Shown here: piece after piece, positions 45,037-53,944 of the stretch | How the letters are laid out: the number at the start of each line of letters is the position of its first letter | Position numbering within the stretch: position 1 is the stretch's first letter | Assembly (NCBI RefSeq): GCF_019711195.1 | Contig: NZ_CP081299.1 | Location: 1,364,001-1,428,000, forward strand | Direction of reading: 5' to 3' | Source of the DNA: Dyadobacter sp. NIV53 | GTDB taxonomy: Bacteria > Bacteroidota > Bacteroidia > Cytophagales > Spirosomataceae | DNA: 64,000 nt | Position numbers and translations under genes: made by a program | Notes under the pieces: generated by a model | The model's input: the letters and a program-made list of their open reading frames with translations, nothing else | Database searches by the model: none | Told to the model about the DNA's origin: nothing

Positions 45037-45117
45037 GAGGTCTGTCCAAAACAGAGCTCATAACGTTGAGTAAAATCGGACATCCCTGGGCTTTGCCTTA
45101 GGGATGTTTTTTTGTTT
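45037..45117 (+). ncRNA. Candidate small structured RNA with intrinsic terminator
   Basis: TAAATTTG at 45024-45031 fits the TAnnTTTG -7 box, placing a start near 45038. The transcript would hold GTCC (45044-45047) pairing with GGAC (45078-45081) around an inner CTCA/TGAG stem, followed by ACATCCCT and AGGGATGT (45080-45087 and 45100-45107; the 3' stem shares bases with the first one) and seven T residues. The two alternative stems compete for the same bases, which would suit a regulatory RNA. No protein frame follows for several hundred bases. It is about 80 bases long, shorter than 6S RNA. Confidence 0.4.
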
Positions 45118-45516
45118 AATATAAAACGTTCTGTGTTAGGCAATTATCTTTAACTTAATATACTATTATTTCAATTGATAAAATAAAACTAATTGAAATC
45201 AAATATACTTTTCCATGTAGAATTTATTCAATAAATTTAAATGAATAACTATTTTTTCAGATCAAATTGACTGCTTTTATTGCAATTTCGTATCGAAATA
45301 AGCTTCTCGAATTAAATTTTGGTATGTTTTTTGCAAGGATTTATAAATAATTTTGCTGCCCGGATTTCAATAATCATGCCAGATTAATTGTATTGCTATC
45401 AATCTCTTTTAGGTTGAAAATATCATTTTATTGTTTTCAGCTGCTGGTACTAAACCTTATTTTCAATCTGTTATGATTGAAATCCTCTTAAAAAATTCTG
45501 TGTGTTTTAATAAAAA

Positions 45517-45547
45517 AGAGCCGTCGATCTGGAATCAACGGCTCTTG
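45517..45547 (-). terminator. Intrinsic terminator of the T9SS cargo gene
   Basis: AAGAGCCGTCGAT and ATCAACGGCTCTT form a 13-bp stem with one mismatch; on the minus strand it is followed by a T run. Confidence 0.88.
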
Positions 45548-45565
45548 TCTTTGATAATTTCCCGG

Positions 45566-48013
45566 TTATAGTTTTATAAAATTGCTTGTATCCTTCTTAC
45601 CGTTCTTGTATAGAATCTGAACAATATAAAGTCCGGGAGTCAGGTTATTGGTTCTAATACCGGTAGTCTGTGAATTATCTGATTCAAATACCACTTTACC
45701 TGATGCATGAACTATCCTGACCGATTTGATCTGATTCCAGTCATTTACCCCTATTTCGAGTTTTTCAGTATTCAGAACAGGATTCGGGTAAATTTTAACT
45801 GTCTCATTCTTACCGAAATTAAGGCTTTCAATACGACTATATGCAAAGGTACCGTCATGATCTTTCATCTTTAAGCGATAAAGATTTTCACCTTCGGAAG
45901 GTGAATTGTCGGTAAAATAGTAATTTGCCGATGAAGTACTTTCTCCTTTAGCAAGCTGGTATCCAATTTTCAACCATTCCTTTCCATTACGGCTGCGTTC
46001 AATATCAAATCCTTCGCTGTTAGATTCTGATGTAGTAATCCACGTCAATGAAGCACTTTGCTCCTCCTTTACTGCTTTAAACAAACTTAATGTGACCGGA
46101 AGAGGACTTGCAGCAATTATAAATGTAAAAGTTGCAACATCCTGCTGAATCCCGTCAGTTATATAAATATCAAAGGTATAAGTATCCGCTTTCTCGCTTG
46201 TTATCGGAACGGAAGTACTTAATACTCCTGCCGAACTCAGGCTAAAATTTGGCGGAAGGCCGGTCGCCGAAGTCCTTCCCAATGGATTAGTTAATGAATA
46301 GGTATAAAAAGCGGCTCCTTTTCCCCCTTCAGATTCAGAATTTGTTATGCTGTTCAATCCACTGGAGTATGAGGTCTGTCCAACATATGCAGGTGCATAC
46401 TCACCTCCGGTTAAAGCCAGCTCCACGTAAATTGTTACCGAAAAATTTTGTTCTGAAAAAACGACCTTATTTAAAGTTTGATCAAAAACTGTTGCATTAA
46501 ATGCCACCGGCAAGCCCGTCCCGGTTCCTGGCCCTGGAGTACCAGTAATGGTACCATTTGGATTTAATATCAATCCGGCTGGTAATCCAACAGCATTCGA
46601 AAATTGATAATTGCTGCCCGGTTCGCCTGAAATTACGATTTGTTTACCAGAACCCGCATTATACAATTTACCCTCAACCAAACTGGCAGGATTGGTAAAA
46701 GTCGGTTCGTTTAGTATGGTAATCTGAGCAGTCGCCACAGCTGACCTGTTTGTACAGCCAGTCCGTGACGCCTGAACGTCGTAGGAAGTATTACTGGTTA
46801 AAGCAGGAGTAATATATGGATTGCTGGTACTGCCGGATGGTGTCCATATTACTCCGTCACCAGCACTTACTGTTGCTAATAAGGAAGCTGTATTTCCACT
46901 GTATACGGATAAGTTTGGTGTTGTTACCGTTGGTGCCGGTGCAATGCGCTGGATTTCATATACCCTTAGAAAGCCTAATACATTTAACAATCCCCCCACC
47001 CGGATCTCTATTCTGTCAAATTTCCCTGAACTGGCAAAAGTGACATACCCTTTTGTTGAACCCGATAAGAGCTGAAGACTCAATAAGCTGGCATCCGCTT
47101 TGCTGTCTACTAATGTATCGCCACGGTAAGTATAAACTCCAACTTCGTCTAATAGCCCTAAGCTTAGCAGATTAGCAGGATTTTCCAGTAAAACTTTTAC
47201 AACATCACCTGTACGTGAAGTACCAGGATACAAAACTTTTAGATATGAATATTCTGCAATAGCTGCAACTGCGGTAATTTGTGCATAATCACTTTCATTT
47301 CCGTTAACAGCGTTGGCGGGGTCTGAGACGGTGGTAGTAAGGCCGGAAACCAAACTTCCCGTTGAACCGGAAAGTACATCCACATAATTGTCGCATGCAA
47401 TAGCACCAGTTTCAGCTTCTTCATAATAAGCGTCATAGAAACTGATAGATGTTGAGCCTATAACTACTGCGCCAAAAGAAACGCGTACACGGTCATATGC
47501 CAGCGTGGTAGATGGTGTATAAATATATTCGTATGTATTGGTTCCATTTAAAAGATGCAACAAACTACTTCCTGAAAGCACCTTTGCGGATCCTACCCTG
47601 TAATCGGTTGAAAAAAATGACCCGTCTGTGTCACCTCCATTATAAGCCTGAACAGTAATTGTTGGCAATAAGGCAAGCAAGGAAACTCCGGAACCAATTT
47701 TTATATGGATCGGCTTATTTGTAACAGCTGCCGGAAATTGTACCCGCTGATACCTCGCGCCTACTAAATTAACTGATAATACAGATGCAGTTGAGATGTC
47801 ACCGTCTTTTGCTTGATTATCATTTGCTGAAGTTCCCAATCCACCAATCATAGTGGAACCGGTTGCATAAATTCTCTTTACGGGCTGCTGAGCGAAGGAA
47901 AATGAAATTGGAAATAATATTAAAAGCAAAAGTGGCAATAAAACAGAAAAAGAATCAGCCTTAAATTTAAAAGTAAAAGATTGTTGATAAAATAACCTGA
48001 TAAAAGTTTTCAT
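45566..48013 (-). CDS. Secreted surface protein with T9SS C-terminal sorting domain
   Basis: The 815-residue protein has a signal peptide (about residues 24-42, VLLPLLLLILFPISFSFAQ) and many beta-sandwich segments, including Ig- or SprB-like stretches (YSGNTASLLATVSAGDGVIW) and a putative-Ig segment (PAGLILNPNGTITGTPGPGT). The last 75 residues are a type A sorting domain: KIYPNPVLNTEKLEIGV, then SGKVVFESD and LTPGLYIVQILYKNGKKD, ending NFIKL. Type IX secretion would export and anchor it on the cell surface. No catalytic domain is recognised. It has a strong terminator and a long AT-rich upstream region. Confidence 0.88.
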   Translation of the reverse strand: MKTFIRLFYQQSFTFKFKADSFSVLLPLLLLILFPISFSFAQQPVKRIYATGSTMIGGLGTSANDNQAKDGDISTASVLSVNLVGARYQRVQFPAAVTNKPIHIKIGSGVSLLALLPTITVQAYNGGDTDGSFFSTDYRVGSAKVLSGSSLLHLLNGTNTYEYIYTPSTTLAYDRVRVSFGAVVIGSTSISFYDAYYEEAETGAIACDNYVDVLSGSTGSLVSGLTTTVSDPANAVNGNESDYAQITAVAAIAEYSYLKVLYPGTSRTGDVVKVLLENPANLLSLGLLDEVGVYTYRGDTLVDSKADASLLSLQLLSGSTKGYVTFASSGKFDRIEIRVGGLLNVLGFLRVYEIQRIAPAPTVTTPNLSVYSGNTASLLATVSAGDGVIWTPSGSTSNPYITPALTSNTSYDVQASRTGCTNRSAVATAQITILNEPTFTNPASLVEGKLYNAGSGKQIVISGEPGSNYQFSNAVGLPAGLILNPNGTITGTPGPGTGTGLPVAFNATVFDQTLNKVVFSEQNFSVTIYVELALTGGEYAPAYVGQTSYSSGLNSITNSESEGGKGAAFYTYSLTNPLGRTSATGLPPNFSLSSAGVLSTSVPITSEKADTYTFDIYITDGIQQDVATFTFIIAASPLPVTLSLFKAVKEEQSASLTWITTSESNSEGFDIERSRNGKEWLKIGYQLAKGESTSSANYYFTDNSPSEGENLYRLKMKDHDGTFAYSRIESLNFGKNETVKIYPNPVLNTEKLEIGVNDWNQIKSVRIVHASGKVVFESDNSQTTGIRTNNLTPGLYIVQILYKNGKKDTSNFIKL

Positions 48014-48746
48014 ATTATAAGATGAGTTAAAATTTTAGTAAAAAAGAATAAAATGACAGACGTTAATTTTTTTGTTTTTTACAGCATAATTCCCCCTAAC
48101 ACATACCAAAATATGCCAGGGTAAAATGTGAAATGTTTAATTGTTTAAAATTTTGTTTTACTTTCTAATTTGATTAAAACGGTATTTTTTTTACAAAACA
48201 AGTTCAACCGGCAAGTCATAATGATTTGCCGCTATTTGCGTGTCATTCAAAATATGTGAAGGATTTTTTTTGGTTTATTAATTCAAATTCTGATAGAGAT
48301 ATTAAACTTAAATTCAATTTTCACTGCTAAACTGTTTTGCAAATAAAATATTATAACCGGTCAAATATTGCCATCAAATGAAACTAATTATTTAATTAAA
48401 TACAAATTAATACTACCTTTCAAAATTAATTTTAGCTATACAAATAGTAACTAAAAAAGGCTACAATTGTATTATTTAGATAACCAATATTTGATTTATT
48501 TTATTTAAATTAAATAGATTTTATAGAATAATATTCTACAATCCCTTTTGCCAGCCCATAAACAACAACCAATGTCAATAATCAAATTATCCTTAATAAA
48601 TAAAATAAGGCATCGTGTTGTAGAATAAATTTATTCTACAACACGATGCCTTATTTTATGGCTTGCATATTAAAAAATACTGAAAAATTCTTAATTACGT
48701 ATTCCGGTAACGGTTAGCGAAATAGCAGTAATTCGTGACGGTAATT
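48014..48746. other. AT-rich non-coding region upstream of the T9SS cargo gene
   Basis: About 730 bases of very AT-rich DNA without a gene. It must hold the promoter of the T9SS cargo gene, but no clear TAnnTTTG box was located. A motif TAGAAT-ATTCTA at 48524-48538 is repeated as the core of the 60-bp palindrome at 48600-48659. Confidence 0.5.
48600..48659. repeat. 60-bp perfect palindrome
   Basis: Bases 48600-48629 are exactly complementary to 48630-48659 with no spacer (arm core GGCATCGTGTTGTAGAAT). It sits 88 bases after the stop of the oxidoreductase gene 48747-49763 on the minus strand. Without a T tract it would be an atypical terminator; it could instead form a cruciform or a long RNA hairpin. 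Confidence 0.9.
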
Positions 48747-49763
48747 CTAGAAATTTTTTAAAACTATTTTTCCTATTGCAGAGCCAGACTCTAATCTGGC
48801 GTGTGCTATTCTCAGGTTTTCCGCATTTATGGGAGAAAGTGTATCTCCAAGAGTAGTTTTAATCTTACCGCTATCTACCAGACCGGATACTTCATTTAAG
48901 AGATTATGCTGTTCAATCATGTCCGTAGTCTGGTAAGTGGACCTTGTGAACATAAGCTCCCAGGAGATGGTGACACTTTTATTTTTGAATAAATTAAAAT
49001 TCAAATCACCAGCGGCCTCAACGATCATACATATTTTTCCCTGTGGTGCAATCACTTCGGACATTACTTTCCAATATTGTAAAGTGTTATTAACGTTAAA
49101 TATGTAATCCACCTCATCGGTACCAAATTCTCTTAATTGTTCCGCAATGTCTTTAGAATGATCCACAATATTATCCGCTCCCAATTCTTTTATCCACCTT
49201 GCAGATTCGGGGCGGGAAGCCGTAGCAATCACTTTTAATCCTGCAAGTTTAGCAAGTTGTATAGCAATTGATCCAACACCACCGGCACCACCAATAATCA
49301 AAATACTTCTATCACTATTTTGCTCAGCATTTCGGCTGATCCCTAACCTGGTAAATAACCCTTCGTAAGCAGTGATGGTTGTAAGTGGCAAGGCTGCTGC
49401 CTCTGCAAAACTAAGAGAACCCGGTTTTTTTCCAACCAGGCGCTCATCTACTAAGTGAAATTCACTGTTTCCTCCCTGCCTGGTCATTGTTCCGGAATAA
49501 TATACTTCATCACCCGCTTTGAATAATGAGACATCTTTTCCCACCTCTTCTACAATCCCGGCTACATCCCATCCCAAAATTTTTGGAACTCCTTCGATCT
49601 TATCTTTTGGAGAACGAACTTTATAATCAACCGGATTTACACCAATTGCTTTTACATTTACAAGCAAGTCTCTTCCTGTTGCCACCGGTTTGCCAATTTC
49701 CAGGTCCAGTAAACTTTCGGGATCTTCTATGGGCAGGTATTTATGTAATCCTACCGCTTTCAT
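48747..49763 (-). CDS. Zinc-independent quinone oxidoreductase-like MDR protein
   Basis: The roughly 338-residue protein is in the medium-chain dehydrogenase/reductase superfamily: MKAVGLHKYLPIEDPESLLD at the start, GVNPVDYKVR in place of the zinc-ligand segment, GWDVAGIVEEVGKDV, and the NADPH-binding loop IIGGAGGVGSIAIQLAKLAG. It lacks structural-zinc cysteines, as in the ZADH/quinone reductase subgroup. An ATG at 49784 would add 7 residues; I prefer 49763 because MKAVG fits the family. The aldo/keto reductase gene lies 60 bases upstream on the same strand, so the two may be one transcript. Substrate unknown. Confidence 0.88.
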   Translation of the reverse strand: MKAVGLHKYLPIEDPESLLDLEIGKPVATGRDLLVNVKAIGVNPVDYKVRSPKDKIEGVPKILGWDVAGIVEEVGKDVSLFKAGDEVYYSGTMTRQGGNSEFHLVDERLVGKKPGSLSFAEAAALPLTTITAYEGLFTRLGISRNAEQNSDRSILIIGGAGGVGSIAIQLAKLAGLKVIATASRPESARWIKELGADNIVDHSKDIAEQLREFGTDEVDYIFNVNNTLQYWKVMSEVIAPQGKICMIVEAAGDLNFNLFKNKSVTISWELMFTRSTYQTTDMIEQHNLLNEVSGLVDSGKIKTTLGDTLSPINAENLRIAHARLESGSAIGKIVLKNF

Positions 49764-49822
49764 CGTGCTTCTTTCTAAGCCCATAAATAACTCAATTTAT
49801 AATTTTAAAGTGACTGGCAACG

Positions 49823-50863
49823 TTACAATTTTTTATAAAAATCAGGGATGGGATTGAGTGCAACATTTTTTCTCTGGTGCCAATATGGATACACAGGCTC
49901 TCTTTCACTTGCTGCATCCAGCTTTTTGACCTGTTCCAGCGTCAGGTTCCATCCAACAGCTCCCAAATTTTGTTTCAACTGTTCTTCATTTCTTGCACCA
50001 ATTACAACATTGCATACAGTCGGCCTTTGCAATACCCAGTTCAGTGCAACCTGAGCCACGGATTTTTCTGTTTCTTCCGCAATTTCGTCTAGTGTATCAA
50101 TGATTTGATAAAAGAAATCCTCTGCAAGTTCCGGCCCTTCTCCTCCACCCTGTGCAATTCTGCTCTCTGTCGGAATTGGCTGATTTCTACGGTATTTTCC
50201 GCCCAGTCTCCCTGCCGACAATGGGCTCCATACTATTGTACCTACCTTTTGATCCAGTCCTAACGGCATCAGTTCCCATTCAAGTTCACGGCTTAGAAGT
50301 GAGTAGTGCGCCTGGTGTGCAATGTATCTGGACCAGCCATATTTTTCGGAAACTGACAAGGATTTCATCAAATGCCAACCGGAAAAGTTGGAGCATGCAA
50401 TGTACCGTATCTTTCCACTTATAACGAGATCATCCAGTGCGCTCAGCGTTTCCTCAACGGGTGTATTACCGTCGAATCCATGCATGTGGTAAATATCAAT
50501 ATAATCGGTTTTTAATCTTCTCAGGCTATCTTCACAGGACTTGATCAAATGAAACCTGGAAGAACCGTAATCGTTCGGCCCATCACCCATTTTGAAAGTC
50601 GCCTTGGTAGATAAAAGGATTTTGTCCCTCAATCCGATCACTGCTTTACCCAAAATTTCTTCCGAAAGACCTTGTGAATAAACATCCGCAGTATCAAACA
50701 AATTTAGCCCAGCGTCCAGACAAAGATTAACCAAATGGCTTGCTTCGTCGGCCTGTGTATTTCCCCATGCCTTAAAAAATTCACCACCACCTCCAAAAGT
50801 GCCTGTTCCAAAACTTAAAACGGGCACTTTAAGTCCCGATGCTCCCAATTGCCTGTATTCCAT
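49823..50863 (-). CDS. Aldo/keto reductase
   Basis: The 346-residue protein is an NADPH-dependent AKR barrel with the catalytic tetrad visible: Asp and Tyr in FDTADVYSQGLSEEILG, Lys in LLSTKATFK, His in DIYHMHGFDG. The nucleotide region VVIGARNEEQLKQNLGAV is near the end. It resembles the YajO/AKR11-type proteins that reduce aldehydes of varied structure. It is the first gene of a likely two-gene unit with the MDR oxidoreductase downstream. Although AKR enzymes include some L-fucose dehydrogenases, this one is 13 kb from the fucose genes and its motifs do not point there. Confidence 0.9.
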   Translation of the reverse strand: MEYRQLGASGLKVPVLSFGTGTFGGGGEFFKAWGNTQADEASHLVNLCLDAGLNLFDTADVYSQGLSEEILGKAVIGLRDKILLSTKATFKMGDGPNDYGSSRFHLIKSCEDSLRRLKTDYIDIYHMHGFDGNTPVEETLSALDDLVISGKIRYIACSNFSGWHLMKSLSVSEKYGWSRYIAHQAHYSLLSRELEWELMPLGLDQKVGTIVWSPLSAGRLGGKYRRNQPIPTESRIAQGGGEGPELAEDFFYQIIDTLDEIAEETEKSVAQVALNWVLQRPTVCNVVIGARNEEQLKQNLGAVGWNLTLEQVKKLDAASEREPVYPYWHQRKNVALNPIPDFYKKL

Positions 50864-51217
50864 ATTTATGTTCTTTTAGTTAATAATCTATTTACCCTCA
50901 AATTCGTGCAATTAATCACAATTTCACCTTTTTTAAACAGACACACGTTATATTCGATAATGCTTATTGATTTATTAAGATTCAAGGATCGAATCCATAC
51001 TGATTTATCCGGTTGTTAAAAGATACAATGAAGCGTTTCCTGAAAAGAACAGGTTTATCCATATCAATGAAGTAGAAATATCAACGGGAGGCATTAATTA
51101 TACCAGGTTCTACTCTTTAATTTACCACAACATACCTTTGATACACCACAATTAATTATCAAAGGGAATTAACACTGCGTAAAAACAATTGTATTACCAT
51201 TCAATTACTAATTAATT
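50864..51217. other. Intergenic gap with a possible decayed coding fragment
   Basis: About 350 bases. On the plus strand an open frame from 50979 to 51155 reads VVKRYNEAFPEKNRFIHINE and VEISTGGINYTRFYSLIYHN with no ATG at its start. It looks protein-like, so it may be a remnant, but I cannot name a family. The end of the gap holds the leader of the DUF3500 gene. Confidence 0.3.
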
Positions 51218-52584
51218 ATGAAACTCAATCGTTTTTTTACGCATTAGGGCTGCTCGTATTGATATTAACTGCATGTAAAACGGAGGATGAAATTGAATCA
51301 GAATCTGCATCAGTAACGGCATTAACCTGCGCATCCGCTACATTTTCAGCAACATCTACCAAAGGAAAAGCTTATAATGGATCCGCAACTGTACCTTATA
51401 CCGGTGGAAACGCTGTAACTTATTTAGCAGGAAGTGCAGTTTCCTCCACTGGTGTTACAGGACTTACTGCAACATTGACGCCGGGAACACTGACAAGCAA
51501 TTCCGGTAATCTTTCGTACACTATCACCGGAACTCCGGTATCAGCAGGTTCAGCCGCTTTTGCTATCACTTTTGGCGGAGTGAGCTGCAGCATTTCTCTT
51601 ACCGTTTCCGACTCAACAACCAACACTGTTGACTGCCGTACAGCCACCACTACCGTAGCAAAGGTAGTTTGTGCTGTACAGGCTTTCCAGGCAACACTTT
51701 CCGCAGTACAACTTGCTACGGTTCAATTAAATTTAACCAAGGCAAATGCCATAAAATGGTCAAACCTTCCGGGTGGCGTGAGTATTCGCAATGGACTGGA
51801 ATTCAGTACACTTACCGCTACGCAACTAGCTGCAGCAAAAGCAGTCATTGCAGCAGCTTCGGGCACCGCAGCGGGCGAAGGTTACAGTGAATTTACCCAG
51901 ATTAATACGGCTGATAATGTATTGAAAACAAAAGCAGGTAATGGGTATGGTTCTGACTTATATATCATTGCTTTTTTAGGAACTCCAAGTACAACAGGCA
52001 CCTGGATGCTTCAATTTGGAGGTCACCATTACGCCCAGAACATTACTTATAATGCAGGCGTTGTGGTCAGTTCTACTCCATCACATCAGGGAATTGAACC
52101 AAAAACCTGGACAACCACCGGTACCACTTATGCACCTCTGAAGACAGAACATGATGCCATGGCGGCTATGCTTGCTTCACTAACAACTACACAGCTTGCT
52201 TCTGCAAAACTGAGTACTACATTCAGTGACGTGTCATTGGGGCCAAATAAAGACGGACAATTTCCAGCAACTAAGGTGGGTTTGGCGGTAAGCTCATTAA
52301 CTAATGCGCAAAAACTACTGGTACTAGCTGCAATGAAACCATGGACGCAGGATGTGGATGATGCAACGGGAACAGCCATGCTAAAAATATATGAAAATGA
52401 ACTGAGCGGAACATACATTGCTTTTTCCGGAAATGCTGCACTAACAAATCATGCAGATTATGTGCGGATTGACGGGCCAAGTGTGTGGATTGAATTCGTG
52501 TGTCAGTCAGGCGTTGTATATACGGATGAGATCCATTACCATTCTGTATACCGTGATCATACCCGTGATTACAATGGATTATAA
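51218..52584 (+). pseudogene. DUF3500-family lipoprotein, frame-disrupted in the signal peptide
   Basis: From ATG 51218 the frame reads MKLNRFFTH and stops (TAG). With one more T in the T7 run the N-terminus becomes MKLNRFFYALGLLVLILTAC, an ideal lipoprotein signal with the lipobox LTAC. The remainder, open from 51259, is 441 residues: a beta-rich Ser/Thr/Ala stretch (about 20-120) and a DUF3500 domain with QFGGHHYAQN, HQGIEPKTW and the terminal RIDGPSVWIEF and HYHSVYRDHTRDYNGL. Full length would be 455 residues. DUF3500 function is not known. If the break is real, no export signal exists and the lipoprotein is lost. Confidence 0.75.
51232..51238 (+). other. T7 run at the frame break of the DUF3500 lipoprotein
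   Basis: Codons CGT TTT TTT ACG CAT TAG; stepping back one base gives TTT TTT TAC GCA TTA GGG, which restores the signal peptide and lipobox. Confidence 0.65.
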
Positions 52585-52614
52585 AATGAAGCTGATAATC
52601 TGATAACTTATTTA

Positions 52615-52644
52615 CCATCAGCCGTATAACAAATCGGCTGATGG
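52615..52644 (+). terminator. Hairpin after the DUF3500 gene
   Basis: CCATCAGCCG and CGGCTGATGG form a perfect 10-bp stem with a 10-base loop, about 30 bases after the stop. There is no long T run, so terminator function is inferred. Confidence 0.55.
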
Positions 52645-52834
52645 CAGTAATCACGTTGGTTTTATACTAAGTAAATGAAACTGTTTAACTGCTCATCACA
52701 TACCAAATTCATTATTACTGTCGGATATCAAAACGAATGGCGTAGCGATTGAATTGCAAATAGCTCTGGCCAGTCTGGCAATTTAAGCTTAGGATGGAGA
52801 AAATCCGAGAAACATTTCAACAGTTTACTGACTT

Positions 52835-53796
52835 TTATAAATTATTTTCTGCACTGATTTCTGAACGAATCCCAGCTACATATTCTGCTGAAACTTCCAG
52901 TGCCTCACATATAGTTTCTTCAGGAAAACCTTTTAGAAGCATAGTACGGGTATTTTTGTATAATGCTTTGTCAAAACCAATTTCCACACCTTTTTCTATA
53001 CCTTCTTCTATACCTTTTTCAAGCCCTATTTTTTTCCCTTTTCTAGAAAAACATCCAAAGTGCTCATAACTGTTTCCTTTAATGTAAATGGTAAAGATTC
53101 TAATATTTCGATAATCCTTGGCTCTTTAAGAGCACTATTTCCGAATAGATAAACGATTAAGCTTTTTTGTAAGTTCACAGTTGCATTTTCCGTAAGAACC
53201 AATACTTTACCCGCATTATCGTTTAGCCAATTTTTCTGAAAGCTATGTTTAAGTGCAAGCAGGGCTGCTACTAGAAACTTGTTATTTAATAATTCTACAC
53301 TTTCATCCGATATTGAACCGAGATCATTGTAAATATAGTCGAAATCGGGAATAAAACGTTTCCACTCCTTTTCTAAATTTGCGAAAAGGCTTCCCACACC
53401 TCTATATTCCCATCTTCCCTGTCCATGGTATAGCAGTATTGGAATAATAATTGATAATTTTTCTTTGTTGTCAATCTGTTTCTGAAGAGCCGAAAAAATA
53501 TATCCCCCAATTTGAATTGGAGTGTATTTATCTGCAAAGCTTTTATGTTCAATTAGTAAAGAAACCTTTACTTCATTTTCATTATTTTTTAACCTACAGG
53601 AATAAACAATGTCCGACATCGTTTTTCTTAATTGTTCAGAAACATAAGAATCCGGTATCTGGGTTAAAGTTGAAAAATCCAGTTTATCGGAAACAAATGA
53701 GGGTAAAAAATTCTGAAAATAGTCAATTGCAATACCTTTGTCAGCCAGGATTGCTCTTATAAAATTGTCGTGTATTGTGATGTGGTGTTTGCCCAT
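52835..53796 (-). pseudogene. Rpn-family PD-(D/E)XK nuclease/putative transposase, frame-disrupted near the tail
   Basis: Rpn proteins are recombination-promoting nucleases of the PD-(D/E)XK fold. From ATG 53796 the frame gives 256 residues: HHITIHDNFIRAILADKGIA, LDFSTLTQIPDSYVSEQLRK, the nuclease core SDIVYSCRLK with VSLLIEHKSFADK (D, E and K of the fold), IPILLYHGQGRW. It stops at GKK TAG within an A7 run (53029-53035). The -1 frame continues with the family's Gly/Glu/Lys tail (IGLEKGIEEGIEKGVEIGFD) to a stop at 52835. One extra A gives a 320-residue protein of family length. The core domain is complete in the present frame, so a truncated product might retain activity. Confidence 0.75.
53029..53035 (-). 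other. A7 run at the frame break of the Rpn nuclease
   Basis: Codons on the minus strand are GGA AAA AAA TAG. Stepping back one base gives AAA AAA ATA GGG CTT, entering the charged tail frame. Same run length and phase as in the histidine kinase. Confidence 0.65.
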
Positions 53797-53944
53797 TTTG
53801 CAAATATACGTATATACATAGATAGCCGCGATCTGGTCATCGGAATTCTAAGTAATATTGAAATTCGGCAAATCATCCGATGCGCTTCAACGCATAGTAT
53901 ATACATGTATTTTTTATCTTTATATGTGATAGATATTAAACTCA

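Larger units (their letters stand above)
44524..45565. other. Long non-coding region with small RNA candidate
   Basis: About 1.04 kb without a convincing gene. A 26-residue frame at 44773-44853 (MNEIIAARLQTFAYTQNYHI) may be a gene remnant. A structured segment at 45037-45118 ending in a terminator is listed separately, as is the terminator of the T9SS cargo gene at 45517-45547. The remainder is AT-rich and shows nothing I can name. Confidence 0.5.

Noticed and set aside
45037..45117. Small RNA candidate as 6S RNA
   Set aside because: Too short and lacks the long open-bubble hairpin; kept only as an unnamed candidate.
49823..50863. Aldo/keto reductase as the missing L-fucose dehydrogenase
   Set aside because: Distance of 13 kb from the fucose genes, paired with an unrelated MDR oxidoreductase, and closer in motif to YajO-type reductases.
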